DNA of 64,000 nt from the NCBI RefSeq assembly GCF_038066595.1, contig NZ_JBBUTH010000009.1:310001-374000 (forward strand), read 5' to 3'. Both the position numbers and the translations under genes were made by a program. Shown here piece after piece: positions 16,788 to 25,973 of this stretch. Below the pieces are notes generated by a model that saw nothing but the letters and a program-made list of their open reading frames with translations, made no database searches and was not told where the DNA came from. Numbering within the stretch: the stretch's first letter is position 1; each line of letters begins with the position of its first letter. Source of the DNA: Pseudaquabacterium inlustre. Lineage in GTDB: Bacteria; Pseudomonadota; Gammaproteobacteria; Burkholderiales; Burkholderiaceae_C.

Positions 16788-16849
16788 AGAAAGCCCCTCA
16801 CAGAAACAATGGTCTCCATCGCGCCCCCACCCTTTCAGGAGAGTTGTCG

Positions 16850-18892
16850 ATGTCCAGGCGAGCCTCAGCAGTCACAGGCCCCGCTCTGACGGGTTGCTCC
16901 TCGTCGGCCCCCCTGTCCGCCTCGGCGGATGCCGGGCCGTCCGCGGGTGGGCGCGATGCCTGGCTCGACCAGGTGCTGCGCCCCGGCGTGCGGCTGCTGC
17001 GGCGGCTGCGCTTTCCGGCCAAGGCGGCGCTGATCACGCTGTGCTTTCTGCTGCCGATCGCGGTGCTGAGCACGCTGCTGGCCAGCAACATGGCCACCGA
17101 GATCGAATTCGCCCGCAAGGAGCGGCTGGGCGTGGCGGTGATGCACCGCGTCGCGCCGCTGCTGCAAGGGGTGCTGGCCACGCGCAATGCCACGCGTGCC
17201 CTGCTGGGCGGGCATGACGCGGCCGCCGATTACCAGCGTGCCCGCCAAGCCACCGACGTCGCCCTGCAGGCCTTGCAGCAGCACCTGCGCACCGAGGGTG
17301 ACGACCTCGGGCTGCTGCCGACGGTGGATGAGCTCGCCCGCGCCTGGCAGGCCACGGCCACGTCGCGCCAGGGCGTCGACGGCCAGGGGCGAACGGTGTT
17401 CGGCCCGGTGTCCGCGGCGCTGGTCACGCTGATCCAGCGCGTGGGCGACGACTCCAACCTGGTGCTCGACCCCGACGTCGACAGCTTCTACACCATCAAC
17501 GCGCTGGTTCTCACGCTGCCGCGCCTGGCCGAAGACCTGGGCCAGGTCTGGGGCTGGGGCAGCTTCGCGGCCGCCAACGGCGGCTTCGGCAGCGTCACGC
17601 ACGAGAACCGCTACATCGGCTGGGTCGCCAGCGCGAACGTGTATGCCCGCGACCTGGGCGCCCACCTGCAGCACGTGGTGAAGGCCAACCCCGCACTGGC
17701 CGGTCAGCTGGACATGGCGCCGCTGGCCGCCGCCCAGGCCTTCGTCACGGCCGCGCAGCAACTGGGCCGCGAGCGCTCGGCCAGCGCCGCGCAAACCCAT
17801 TACGACGCCGGCCGGCAGGCGCTGGGCCAGCTGTTCACGCTGTACGAGCGCGGCCTGCCGGCGCTGGACGGCCTGCTGGCCGAACGCATCGCGCGGCTGG
17901 AGCGCCAGCGCCTGCTGAGCTTCGGCGCCGTGCTGGTCGGGCTGCTGCTGGCGGCGTATGCGATGGGCAGCTTCTACCGTGTGATGGCGCGCGGCGTGCA
18001 GGCGCTGACCGGCCAGATCCACGCCGTGCGCGACGGCCGGCTGGGCCAGCCCGCCCACGTGGTGGGCAGCGACGAGATCGCCGAGGTGATGCTGGCGCTG
18101 GAGGACATGCGCCAGGGCCTGTGCGGCATCGTCGTCGGTGTGCGCGATGCGGCGCAGGCCCTGCTGGCCAATGCTGAACAGGTGAGCCAGGGCGCAGGCG
18201 ACCTGTCCGCACGCACCGAGGCGAATGCCGCAGCGCTGGAGGAGACGGCTGCGTCGATGGAGCAGATCGCCGCCACGGTGAAGCAGAGCGCCGAAGCCAG
18301 CCGCGATGCCGCGCGCCTGGCGGTCGACAACGCGGCCACCGCCGGCGCCGGCGGCGCCATGGTGTCCGAGGTGGTCAGCACGATGGACGCGGTGCGCGCG
18401 TCCTCGGGCCGCATCGCCGACATCGTCGGCGTGATCGATGGGCTGGCCTTCCGCACCAACATCCTGGCGCTCAACGCCGCGGTGGAGGCCGCCCGCGCCG
18501 GCGAGCAGGGCAAGGGCTTTGCCGTGGTGGCCACCGAGGTGCGGGCGCTGGCCCAGCGCTCGGCCCTGGCCGCCCGCGAGATCCGCGACCTGATCGGCGG
18601 CAGCGTCGACACCGTGGCCCAGTGCACCGAGCGCGTGCAGGCCGCCGGCAGCACCATGGCTCAGGTGGTGCGCAACGCCGACCGCATCAAGCAGCTGCTG
18701 GCCGAGATCTCCGGCGGTGCGGCCGAGCAGAGCGCCGGCGTGGCCCACATCGGCAGCGCGCTGCAGGAGCTGGACGGCAGCACCCAGCGCAACGCACGCC
18801 TGGTGCACGACACGGCCGCCACCGCCAGTGCCATGCGCAGCCAGGCGCAGTCGCTCAGCGCCGGGGTGGCGCGATTCCGGGTCGAGCGCTGA
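16850..18892 (+). CDS. Methyl-accepting chemotaxis protein
   Basis: This 680-residue transmembrane chemoreceptor has TM1 at ~58-79, a ~280-residue periplasmic helical ligand region (nitrate/pilJ-like rather than Cache by appearance), TM2 near 365-385, a HAMP domain and the cytoplasmic signalling rod. The hairpin tip reads FRTNILALNAAVEAARAGEQ, the site that contacts CheA/CheW. The N-terminal ~40 residues before TM1 are unusually long and Ser/Ala-rich. No CheR-binding pentapeptide is at the C-terminus (it ends FRVER). The start ATG has AGGAG (16837-16841) 8 nt upstream. The sensed ligand is unknown. Confidence 0.92.
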   Translation: MSRRASAVTGPALTGCSSSAPLSASADAGPSAGGRDAWLDQVLRPGVRLLRRLRFPAKAALITLCFLLPIAVLSTLLASNMATEIEFARKERLGVAVMHRVAPLLQGVLATRNATRALLGGHDAAADYQRARQATDVALQALQQHLRTEGDDLGLLPTVDELARAWQATATSRQGVDGQGRTVFGPVSAALVTLIQRVGDDSNLVLDPDVDSFYTINALVLTLPRLAEDLGQVWGWGSFAAANGGFGSVTHENRYIGWVASANVYARDLGAHLQHVVKANPALAGQLDMAPLAAAQAFVTAAQQLGRERSASAAQTHYDAGRQALGQLFTLYERGLPALDGLLAERIARLERQRLLSFGAVLVGLLLAAYAMGSFYRVMARGVQALTGQIHAVRDGRLGQPAHVVGSDEIAEVMLALEDMRQGLCGIVVGVRDAAQALLANAEQVSQGAGDLSARTEANAAALEETAASMEQIAATVKQSAEASRDAARLAVDNAATAGAGGAMVSEVVSTMDAVRASSGRIADIVGVIDGLAFRTNILALNAAVEAARAGEQGKGFAVVATEVRALAQRSALAAREIRDLIGGSVDTVAQCTERVQAAGSTMAQVVRNADRIKQLLAEISGGAAEQSAGVAHIGSALQELDGSTQRNARLVHDTAATASAMRSQAQSLSAGVARFRVER

Positions 18893-18965
18893 CGCTCACG
18901 CGACGGCCCGGCGCAGGCGATGGCCCCAACTTAGAATCGCGGGCTGTCTTCCTGGATGGTCCGCC

Positions 18966-21026
18966 ATGGTCCGCAAGCTCTTCGTCACCACCGCCCTGCC
19001 CTACGCCAACGGCGCCTTCCACATCGGCCACATCATGGAGTACATCCAGGCCGATACCTGGGTGCGGGCACAACGCATGCGGGGCGCGCAGGTGGACTTC
19101 GTCTGTGCCGACGACGCCCACGGCGCGCCGATCATGATCGCCGCCGAGAAGGCCGGCGTGACGCCGCAGCAGTTCGTGGCCAACATCGCCGCCGGCCGGC
19201 CACCCTACCTGAACGGCTTCCACATCGCCTTCGACAACTGGCACAGCACCGACGCGCCCGAGAACCACGCGCTGGCCCAGGACATCTACCGCGCGCTGCG
19301 CAAGAACGAGCTGATCGAGGTGCGCACGATCGAGCAGTTCTACGATCCCGACAAGGGCATGTTCCTGCCCGACCGCTTCATCAAGGGCGAGTGCCCGAAG
19401 TGCGGCGCCAAGGACCAGTACGGCGACAACTGCGAAGTCTGCGGCGCGGTGTACCAGCCCACCGAGCTGAAGAACCCGTACTCGGCGCTCAGCGGCGCCA
19501 CACCGGTATTGCGCACCAGCGAGCACTACTTCTTCAAGCTCAGCGATCCGCGCTGCGTCGAGTTCCTGGAGCAGTGGACACAGGACGGCAAGCTGCAGCC
19601 CGAGGTGGCCAACAAGGTCAAGGAATGGTTCACCCGCGACGAGGACGGCAAGGCCAACCTCGGCGACTGGGACATCAGCCGCGACGCGCCGTACTTCGGC
19701 ATCGAGATCCCCGATGCGCCGGGCAAGTACTTCTACGTCTGGCTGGACGCGCCGGTGGGCTACCTGGCCTCGCTGAAGAACCTGCTGGACAAACGCGGCG
19801 AAGACCTCGACGCCTACCTCGCCGACCCGCAGCGCGAGCAGGTGCACTTCATCGGCAAGGACATCGTCACCTTCCACACGCTGTTCTGGCCGGCGATGCT
19901 GAAGTTCAGCGGCCGCAAGGTGCCGGATCACGTGTTTGTGCACGGCCACCTGACCGTGCACAACGAGAAGATGAGCAAGAGCCGCGGCACCGGTATCAGC
20001 CCGCTGAAGTACCTGGAGCTGGGCCTGAACGCCGAGTGGCTGCGCTACTACATCTGCGCCAAGCTCAACGCCCGGGTGGAAGACCTCGACTTCAACCCCG
20101 AGGACTTCATCGCCCGCGTCAACAGCGATCTGGTCGGCAAGTACATCAACATCGCCAGCCGCGCCGCCGGCTTCCTGGCCAAGCGCTTCGGCGGCAAGCT
20201 GTCGGCCGACTGCGGCGTGGAAGGCCGCGTGCTGCTGGATGGCCTGCGCGCCCACCGGGCCACGGTGGAAGAGCTGTACGAAACGCGCGAGTTCGGCAAG
20301 GCCGTGCGCGAGATCATGCTGCTGGCCGACCGCGTGAACGAGTACGTCGACCAGCACAAGCCCTGGGAGCTGGCCAAGAAGCCCGATGCCGAGGCCCAGC
20401 TGCACGACGTGTGCTCGGTGTGCATCGAGGCCTTCCGCGTGCTCACCATCTACCTCAAGCCCATGATGCCGGCGCTGGCCGCCAGCGTGGAAGCCTTCCT
20501 GCAGGTGCCGGCGCTGCAGTTCGCCGATGCGTCGCGTGCACTGGGCGCCCACACCATCGGCGCCTACCAGCACCTGATGCAGCGCGTGGACGCGGCCAAG
20601 GTCGAGGCCCTGCTGACACCGCCCGAGCCTCCTGCCGAGGCCATCCCGCCCGCGCCGCAGCCCGGTGGCGAGGACATCGCCGCCGAGATCGGCATCGACG
20701 CCTTCACCGCGGTGGACCTGCGCGTGGCGAAGATCGCCAACGCCGAGTTCGTGGACGGCAGCACCAAGCTGCTGCGCCTGACGCTGGACGTGGGCGAAGG
20801 CCGCATGCGCAATGTCTTCTCCGGCATCCGCAGCGCCTACCCCGACCCGGCCGCGCTGTTGGGCAAGCTCACCGTGATGGTGGCCAACCTGGCGCCGCGC
20901 AAGATGAAGTTCGGCCTGAGCGAAGGCATGGTGCTGGCCGCCAGCCACGCCGACGAGAAGGCCACGCCGGGCATCTTCATCCTCGAGCCCCACGCCGGCG
21001 CCCAGCCGGGCATGCGCATCCGCTGA
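18966..21026 (+). CDS. metG: Methionyl-tRNA synthetase
   Basis: This 686-residue class I aminoacyl-tRNA synthetase charges tRNA-Met. HIGH is at 19-22 (FHIGH) and KMSKS at 335-339. A zinc knuckle is formed by Cys143, Cys146, Cys156 and Cys159. The last ~105 residues form the EMAP/Trbp111-type tRNA-binding dimerisation domain (AVDLRVAKIANAEFVDG), joined by a Pro-rich linker near 560-585. Length and domain order match the E. coli-type enzyme. The start is chosen from the family N-terminus (MVRKLFVTTALPYANG). The ribosome site is weak. Confidence 0.97.
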   Translation: MVRKLFVTTALPYANGAFHIGHIMEYIQADTWVRAQRMRGAQVDFVCADDAHGAPIMIAAEKAGVTPQQFVANIAAGRPPYLNGFHIAFDNWHSTDAPENHALAQDIYRALRKNELIEVRTIEQFYDPDKGMFLPDRFIKGECPKCGAKDQYGDNCEVCGAVYQPTELKNPYSALSGATPVLRTSEHYFFKLSDPRCVEFLEQWTQDGKLQPEVANKVKEWFTRDEDGKANLGDWDISRDAPYFGIEIPDAPGKYFYVWLDAPVGYLASLKNLLDKRGEDLDAYLADPQREQVHFIGKDIVTFHTLFWPAMLKFSGRKVPDHVFVHGHLTVHNEKMSKSRGTGISPLKYLELGLNAEWLRYYICAKLNARVEDLDFNPEDFIARVNSDLVGKYINIASRAAGFLAKRFGGKLSADCGVEGRVLLDGLRAHRATVEELYETREFGKAVREIMLLADRVNEYVDQHKPWELAKKPDAEAQLHDVCSVCIEAFRVLTIYLKPMMPALAASVEAFLQVPALQFADASRALGAHTIGAYQHLMQRVDAAKVEALLTPPEPPAEAIPPAPQPGGEDIAAEIGIDAFTAVDLRVAKIANAEFVDGSTKLLRLTLDVGEGRMRNVFSGIRSAYPDPAALLGKLTVMVANLAPRKMKFGLSEGMVLAASHADEKATPGIFILEPHAGAQPGMRIR

Positions 21027-21030
21027 CGCG

Positions 21031-22707
21031 TCAGGCCGGGCCCCGCCCGGCCGCCGCCCACAGCGGCAGGCGCACCAGCACGCGCGTGCCCTGGCCGGGC
21101 CGCGAGCGCAGCGTGATGTCGCCACCGTGCGCCATCACCACCTGCTGGCACAGCGCCAGGCCCAGGCCGGTGCCGGGGTAGTCGGCGCGCCGGTGCAGGC
21201 GCTGGAAGGGCTGGAACAGCCGCGGCAGGTCGGCCTCGGCGATGCCGATGCCGTGATCGGCCACCACCACCGCAGCCCAGCCGTCGCGCGCCAGCGCCCG
21301 CACGCTGACCTCCGGCGCCTGACCCGGCGCCACGAACTTCAGCGCATTGCCCACCAGGTGGGCGAACAGTTGCACCAGCAGGCCCTGCTGCCCCGCCACC
21401 ACCGGCAACGGTGACAGGCGCACGGCCGCGCGCTGCGCCGCCGGCAGCGCACTCAGCACCTCGGCCAGCACGGTGTCCAGCGCCACCGCCTGCGGTGGCG
21501 GCAGCGACAGGCGCTGCACCTGGGCGTACTGCAGCACCTCGTCGAGCATGGCGCGCATGCGCTGCGCCTCGCTGGCCACGCGGCCCAGCCAGTCGCGCGC
21601 ATCGGGCGGCAGGCGTCCGCCGTGGTCATCGCGCACCAGCGCATTGAACTGCGTGATGGCATTCAGCGGCTCGCGCAGGTCGTGCGAGGCCGCGTGCACG
21701 AACTGGCGCAGGCCGGCATGGGCGCGCTCCAGCTGTTCGCTGCGTTGCAGCAGCCGGGCATGGTCGTCGCGCCAGGCGGCCACGGCGCTGGCCAGCAGCA
21801 GCGCCGGCACCAGCACGGCCGCCACCGCCATGTACACCAGGCCCAACTGCCATTCGGCCGTGGTGGGCGGTGGCAGCAGCACGCCGGTGCCCAGCGCCAG
21901 CGCGATGGTCAGCGACACCGACAGCGTCAGCAGCGCCACCGCCGTCATGTCGAGCAATATGGCGGCGGCCAGCAGCGGCAGCAGCACGTAGACGAACGGG
22001 TACGGCATGACCGCCAGACACACCAGCGACAGGCCCACCGCCAGCGGCAGCATCAGCATCGCGCGCAGGTCGTTGGCCACCCGACCCAGGGCCTGCCACG
22101 GGGCCGGTGCCAGGGCCAGGCCCAGCGGCAGCACCGACACCGCGCCGATCGTGCCGCCCTCCAGCCAGGTCAGGCCCACCAGCCAGGGCTCGCGCGCGCC
22201 ATGCCAGCCCAGCAGCACGGCCGCCAGCACGGCCGCCGCCAGCGGCGGCAGGAAGGCGCCGTGCAGCAGCAGACGCAGCAGGCTCATCGGCGCACGCAGC
22301 GGCTCGGCCGGCAGGCGGAGGCGGCGCAGGCTCCAGGCGGCCAGCGCGACCTCCAGCAGGTTGGGCACGGCCAGCAGCAGCACGGTGGACCATTGATCGC
22401 CCCACCACCGGTTGGCGGCCACGTTGGCCAGGCCCACGGCCAGCAGCAACGCCGGCCAGTGCGCGACCGGCTGGCGCAGCAGCACCACCACGGCCACCGC
22501 GTTGGCGTACCAGATGTTGGCCACCGAGCCCGGCTCGCGGCTCAGCGCGATCGACAGCATGGCCGCCGCGCCATAGCCCAGAGCCAGCAGCAGGCACTGC
22601 CAGATCAGGCGCAGGCGGCGGCCCGGCCCGGCTTCGTCGGCCGCCGGCTCATCGGGCTGGCCCGGTGGCGGCGGCAAGGCATCGAAGCCGGTGATCGGTT
22701 CAGCCAA
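21031..22707 (-). CDS. MASE1-type membrane sensor histidine kinase
   Basis: This 558-residue protein is read from TTG at 22707. Eight to nine hydrophobic segments (~35-320) form a MASE1-like integral sensor, followed by a HisKA domain with phospho-acceptor His342 (HAASHDLREPLNAI) and a HATPase_c domain with N (HLVGNALKF), G1 (DHGIGI) and G2 (GTGLGL) boxes. The TTG start is supported by a GGGGGA site (complement 22713-22718). It overlaps the upstream gene by 8 bp, so translation is probably coupled. It belongs to a three-gene unit with a solute-binding-domain protein and a single-domain receiver, which may receive its phosphate. The ligand is unknown. Confidence 0.85.
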   Translation of the reverse strand: MAEPITGFDALPPPPGQPDEPAADEAGPGRRLRLIWQCLLLALGYGAAAMLSIALSREPGSVANIWYANAVAVVVLLRQPVAHWPALLLAVGLANVAANRWWGDQWSTVLLLAVPNLLEVALAAWSLRRLRLPAEPLRAPMSLLRLLLHGAFLPPLAAAVLAAVLLGWHGAREPWLVGLTWLEGGTIGAVSVLPLGLALAPAPWQALGRVANDLRAMLMLPLAVGLSLVCLAVMPYPFVYVLLPLLAAAILLDMTAVALLTLSVSLTIALALGTGVLLPPPTTAEWQLGLVYMAVAAVLVPALLLASAVAAWRDDHARLLQRSEQLERAHAGLRQFVHAASHDLREPLNAITQFNALVRDDHGGRLPPDARDWLGRVASEAQRMRAMLDEVLQYAQVQRLSLPPPQAVALDTVLAEVLSALPAAQRAAVRLSPLPVVAGQQGLLVQLFAHLVGNALKFVAPGQAPEVSVRALARDGWAAVVVADHGIGIAEADLPRLFQPFQRLHRRADYPGTGLGLALCQQVVMAHGGDITLRSRPGQGTRVLVRLPLWAAAGRGPA

Positions 22708-23596
22708 GGCGGTCCCCCGTATCGGGCGGCCGCTTCTGCGCGCGCAGGCGGCGACGGCGCAGCCACAGGCCACCCAGCGTCAGCACCGGCAGCAGCGCCA
22801 GCGCCCCGCCCCAGCGCACCGCCCACGACCCGGTGGCCGCCTCGGCCAGCGCCGGCAGCGGCGTCAGCCAGCGGTCGAGCACACGCTGGCGCTCCTGCTT
22901 GCCGATCAGCTGGATGCCGCGGTTGATGACCTCCACCAGCTCGGGCCAGTCGGCGCGCACACCGAAGCTCAGCGTGTACTCGAAGCCCACCGGCCCGTCG
23001 GCGCGCAAGCCGCCCAGGCCCCGGCTGCGCACCAGGAAGGCGAGGCTGGCCGCATCCACCACCACGGCCTGCACGGCGCCCTGCAGCAGCGCGGTCAGCG
23101 CCAGGCCGTCATCGGCCATCGGCACCCAGCGCACGGCCGGATGGCGCTGGCGCATCGGCGCCTCGACCGCATAGCCGTCGCCCACCGCCACCGCCACACC
23201 CGCCAGCTGCGCCAGGCCAACCACGGCGTCGTCGGCCCGGCGCACCAGCAGCGCAGGCACCGACACATACGGCTGGCTGAAGCGCAGGTACTCGGCCCGC
23301 TCGGGCGTGGGTCGCAGCGACGACAGCAGATCCACCTGCCGCGTGCGCGCCGCGGCCAGCAACTCGCGCAGCGGCGCCGCCGGCAGCTCGCGCACCTGCA
23401 GCCCGGTGCGCGCTTGCACCAGGCGCAGCATGTCGACCGACAGGCCGTCCAGCCGGCCATCGGGCTGCTGGAACACGAACGGCCCGTAGTCGCGCTCGGG
23501 CCCGAAACGCACCGGCTGACGCGCCTGCAGCCAGCGCTGCAGGGCCGGCGACAGCCCCGGCGCGCCGTCGGGCTCAGTGCGCGGCGGCGATGTCAT
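22700..23596 (-). CDS. SBP_bac_3-type solute-binding domain protein with C-terminal membrane helix, no signal peptide
   Basis: This 298-residue protein has a bacterial solute-binding fold (family 3, the BvgS/VFT type): FVFQQPDGRLDGLSVDMLRLV, SLRPTPERAEYLRFSQPY and TLSFGVRADWPELVEVINRG. One membrane helix (~258-278) and a basic tail follow. In normal family members a signal peptide or TM segment comes first. Here the frame is closed by a TGA 15 nt upstream of the ATG, and the N-terminus (MTSPPRTEPDGAPGLSPALQ) is hydrophilic, so export is not evident. Its start overlaps the receiver gene by 23 bp and its end overlaps the kinase gene by 8 bp. It may be the detached sensor half of a BvgS-like kinase, acting with the MASE1 kinase. 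Confidence 0.8.
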   Translation of the reverse strand: MTSPPRTEPDGAPGLSPALQRWLQARQPVRFGPERDYGPFVFQQPDGRLDGLSVDMLRLVQARTGLQVRELPAAPLRELLAAARTRQVDLLSSLRPTPERAEYLRFSQPYVSVPALLVRRADDAVVGLAQLAGVAVAVGDGYAVEAPMRQRHPAVRWVPMADDGLALTALLQGAVQAVVVDAASLAFLVRSRGLGGLRADGPVGFEYTLSFGVRADWPELVEVINRGIQLIGKQERQRVLDRWLTPLPALAEAATGSWAVRWGGALALLPVLTLGGLWLRRRRLRAQKRPPDTGDRLG

Positions 23597-23960
23597 GCGC
23601 GGCGTCCAGGCTCAGCGGCTTGACCAGGTAGTCGCGCACGCAGCGGTACTGCGCCGCGCGCGCCCGGTCGGCCGGGTCAGGCGACGAGGTCAGCATCACC
23701 ACCGGCACGGCCGGGCGTCCGGCCGCTGCGCTGGCGGCCTCGTGCTGCTGCAGGAACTCGAAGCCGTTCATTCCCGGCATGTGGATGTCCAGCAGGATGA
23801 GGTCGACTGCCGCGCCCTCGGGCGTGTCCAGGAAGGCCAGCGCCGTGCGGGCGGTGTCGAAGCACAGCAGCCGCTCGGCCAGCGCTGCGCGCTCCAGCAT
23901 GATGCGGGCGAACAGCAGGTCCATGTCGCTGTCGTCAACCACCATCACCGTGTTCAGCAT
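23574..23960 (-). CDS. Single-domain response regulator (CheY-like)
   Basis: This 128-residue receiver starts from the ATG at 23960 (MLNTVMVVDDSDMD). The acidic pair is in VVDDSD, the phospho-Asp is in LLDIHMPGMNG (near 57), the switch residue is in MLTSS and the conserved Lys is in LVKPLS. There is no output domain. It is the first gene of the receiver/solute-binding/MASE1-kinase unit and overlaps the second gene by 23 bp. It probably relays phosphate from the kinase to another protein, or acts by protein contact. Confidence 0.88.
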   Translation of the reverse strand: MLNTVMVVDDSDMDLLFARIMLERAALAERLLCFDTARTALAFLDTPEGAAVDLILLDIHMPGMNGFEFLQQHEAASAAAGRPAVPVVMLTSSPDPADRARAAQYRCVRDYLVKPLSLDAAHDIAAAH

Positions 23961-24225
23961 GTGCGCACCTGCGGCCCATCGTGCACGAAAGGGTGATCGG
24001 CATCGTATCGGCATTCAGCCCGGCGTGGGGTGAGGCCGGTCAACGCGCTCAGGTGTTACCCGCAGATACGGGTGATAGCATGGGCCCAGCCATGCATGCC
24101 AGCCCCGCCATTGGCCCCGCTGCAGCGCGCATTTCCGCGCGCCGGCGCTACATCGCGCGCATCCAGCATGGCGGCCCTCCGACGTTGAACCGCACCGTTC
24201 CACGTTCCCGTCCGTCGGAGGCCGC

Positions 24226-25923
24226 ATGTCCTTTCCCGTCCCGATCCATCCCTTCCGCCCACGCCTGATCTCGGCGCTGCGCGGCTACACACGCCAGCAG
24301 TTCGCCGCCGATTGCGGTGCCGGCCTCACGGTGGGCATCGTGGCGCTGCCGCTGGCCATGGCCTTCGCCATCGCCAGCGGCGTGAAGCCCGAGGCCGGGC
24401 TGTTCACGGCCATCATCGCCGGCTTCCTGATCTCGGCGCTGGGCGGCTCGCAGGTGCAGATCGGCGGTCCGGCCGGCGCCTTCATCGTCATCGTCTACGG
24501 CATCATCGAGCGCTACGGCCTGGCCAACCTGCTGCTGGCCACCTCGCTGGCCGGCGTGCTGCTGTTCGTGATGGGCTGGCTGCGGCTGGGCGCGCTGGTG
24601 CGCTACATCCCGGTGTCCATCGTCATCGGGTTCACCAATGGCATCGCGGTGCTGATCGGCCTGAGCCAGGTGAAGGACCTGCTGGGCCTGGCCATCGACA
24701 AGATGCCCGGCGACTTCTTCAGCCAGATCGCCATGCTGGCGCGCCATGCCCACACGCTGAACCCGGCCGCGCTGGCGCTCGGCCTGGGCTGCCTGGCCCT
24801 GGTGGTGCTGTGGCCCAAGAGCTACACCATGCCGGTGGGCCCGGTGGGTGCGCTGGCCCACACGCGGCGGCTGGCCGCGCATGTGCCGGGCACCATCGTC
24901 GCGCTGGCGCTGGCCACGCTGGCCACGCTGCTGCTGGGGCTGAAGGTCGAGACCATCGGCAGCCGCTTCGGCGGCATCCCGCAGGCCCTGCCCACCTTCG
25001 CGCTGCCCGACCTGAACTGGGCCACCGCCAAGCAGCTGGTGATCCCCACCATCACCATCGCGCTGCTCGGCGCCATCGAATCGCTGCTGTGCGCGCGCGT
25101 GGCCGACAACATGGCGCCGCAGCATCCACGCCACGATCCCAACCAGGAGCTGATGGCTCAAGGGCTGGCCAACCTGGTGACGCCGTTCTTCGGCGGCATC
25201 CCGGCCACCGGCACCATCGCCCGCACCGTCACCAATGTGCGCGCCGGGGCCGCCACGCCGGTGGCCGGCATCGTGCACGCCGCCACCCTGCTGGCCGTGG
25301 TGCTGGTGGCCGCGCCGCTGGCCCTGCATGTGCCGCTGGCGGCGCTGGCCGGCATCCTGCTGTTCGTAGCCTGGAACATGGGCGAGTGGCGCGAGTTCGC
25401 GCGGCTCAAGCACTTCCTGCTGCCCTACCGCGCCACGCTGCTGGGCACCTTCGTCCTGACCGTGGTGTTCGACCTCACGGTGGCGGTGGAGGTGGGCCTG
25501 CTGATGGCCTGCGGCTTCTTCATCTACCGCATGAGCAGCCTGTTCTCGGTGCAGCCGCATGCCAGCGCCGACCCGCTGCCTGCGGGCGTGGCGGCCTTCG
25601 AGCTGTACGGCGCGCTGTTCTTCGGCGCGGTGGGCAAGATCGAGGCCCTGCCGGCCCAGGTGCCCGAGGGCACGCGCGCGGTGGTGCTGGAGATGCACCG
25701 CCTGATCTCGATGGACACCTCGGGGCTGGACGCCCTGCACCAACTGCACGCCGCCTTGCAGCGCCGCGGCGTGGCCCTGGTGCTGGCCCACGTGAACCCG
25801 CAGCCGCTGGGCCTGATCCGCCGATCGGGCTTCGAGGCCGAGATCGGCGCCGAGCAGATCGTGCCCAGCGTGGCCGATGCGGCGGGCGTGGTGCCGACGA
25901 TGACCCCGCCAGCGGCCGGTTGA
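24226..25923 (+). CDS. SulP family inorganic anion transporter with STAS domain
   Basis: This 565-residue integral membrane transporter of the SLC26/SulP family has ten to twelve hydrophobic segments up to ~435, including the family motifs AAGLTVGIVALPLAMAFAIA-like TM1 (GAGLTVGIVALPLAMAFAIA) and FFGGIPATGTIARTVTNVR. A C-terminal STAS domain (~450-555) carries HRLISMDTSGLDAL. Members move sulfate, bicarbonate or dicarboxylates; nothing nearby fixes the substrate. The start ATG has GGAGG (24217-24221) 4 nt upstream. It is divergent from the receiver operon and convergent with the CYTH-CHAD gene. Confidence 0.92.
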   Translation: MSFPVPIHPFRPRLISALRGYTRQQFAADCGAGLTVGIVALPLAMAFAIASGVKPEAGLFTAIIAGFLISALGGSQVQIGGPAGAFIVIVYGIIERYGLANLLLATSLAGVLLFVMGWLRLGALVRYIPVSIVIGFTNGIAVLIGLSQVKDLLGLAIDKMPGDFFSQIAMLARHAHTLNPAALALGLGCLALVVLWPKSYTMPVGPVGALAHTRRLAAHVPGTIVALALATLATLLLGLKVETIGSRFGGIPQALPTFALPDLNWATAKQLVIPTITIALLGAIESLLCARVADNMAPQHPRHDPNQELMAQGLANLVTPFFGGIPATGTIARTVTNVRAGAATPVAGIVHAATLLAVVLVAAPLALHVPLAALAGILLFVAWNMGEWREFARLKHFLLPYRATLLGTFVLTVVFDLTVAVEVGLLMACGFFIYRMSSLFSVQPHASADPLPAGVAAFELYGALFFGAVGKIEALPAQVPEGTRAVVLEMHRLISMDTSGLDALHQLHAALQRRGVALVLAHVNPQPLGLIRRSGFEAEIGAEQIVPSVADAAGVVPTMTPPAAG

Positions 25924-25973
25924 GGCGGCGGCGCGCGGGGGTCACGCGTGGGTCAGGCCCGGGCGTCAGTCGG

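Noticed and set aside
21031..24014. Reading the three small signalling genes as one frameshifted BvgS-type kinase
   Set aside because: Gene order (receiver, binding domain, kinase) and the separate multi-helix MASE1 sensor do not match BvgS order. Each frame has its own start and stop with plausible overlaps.
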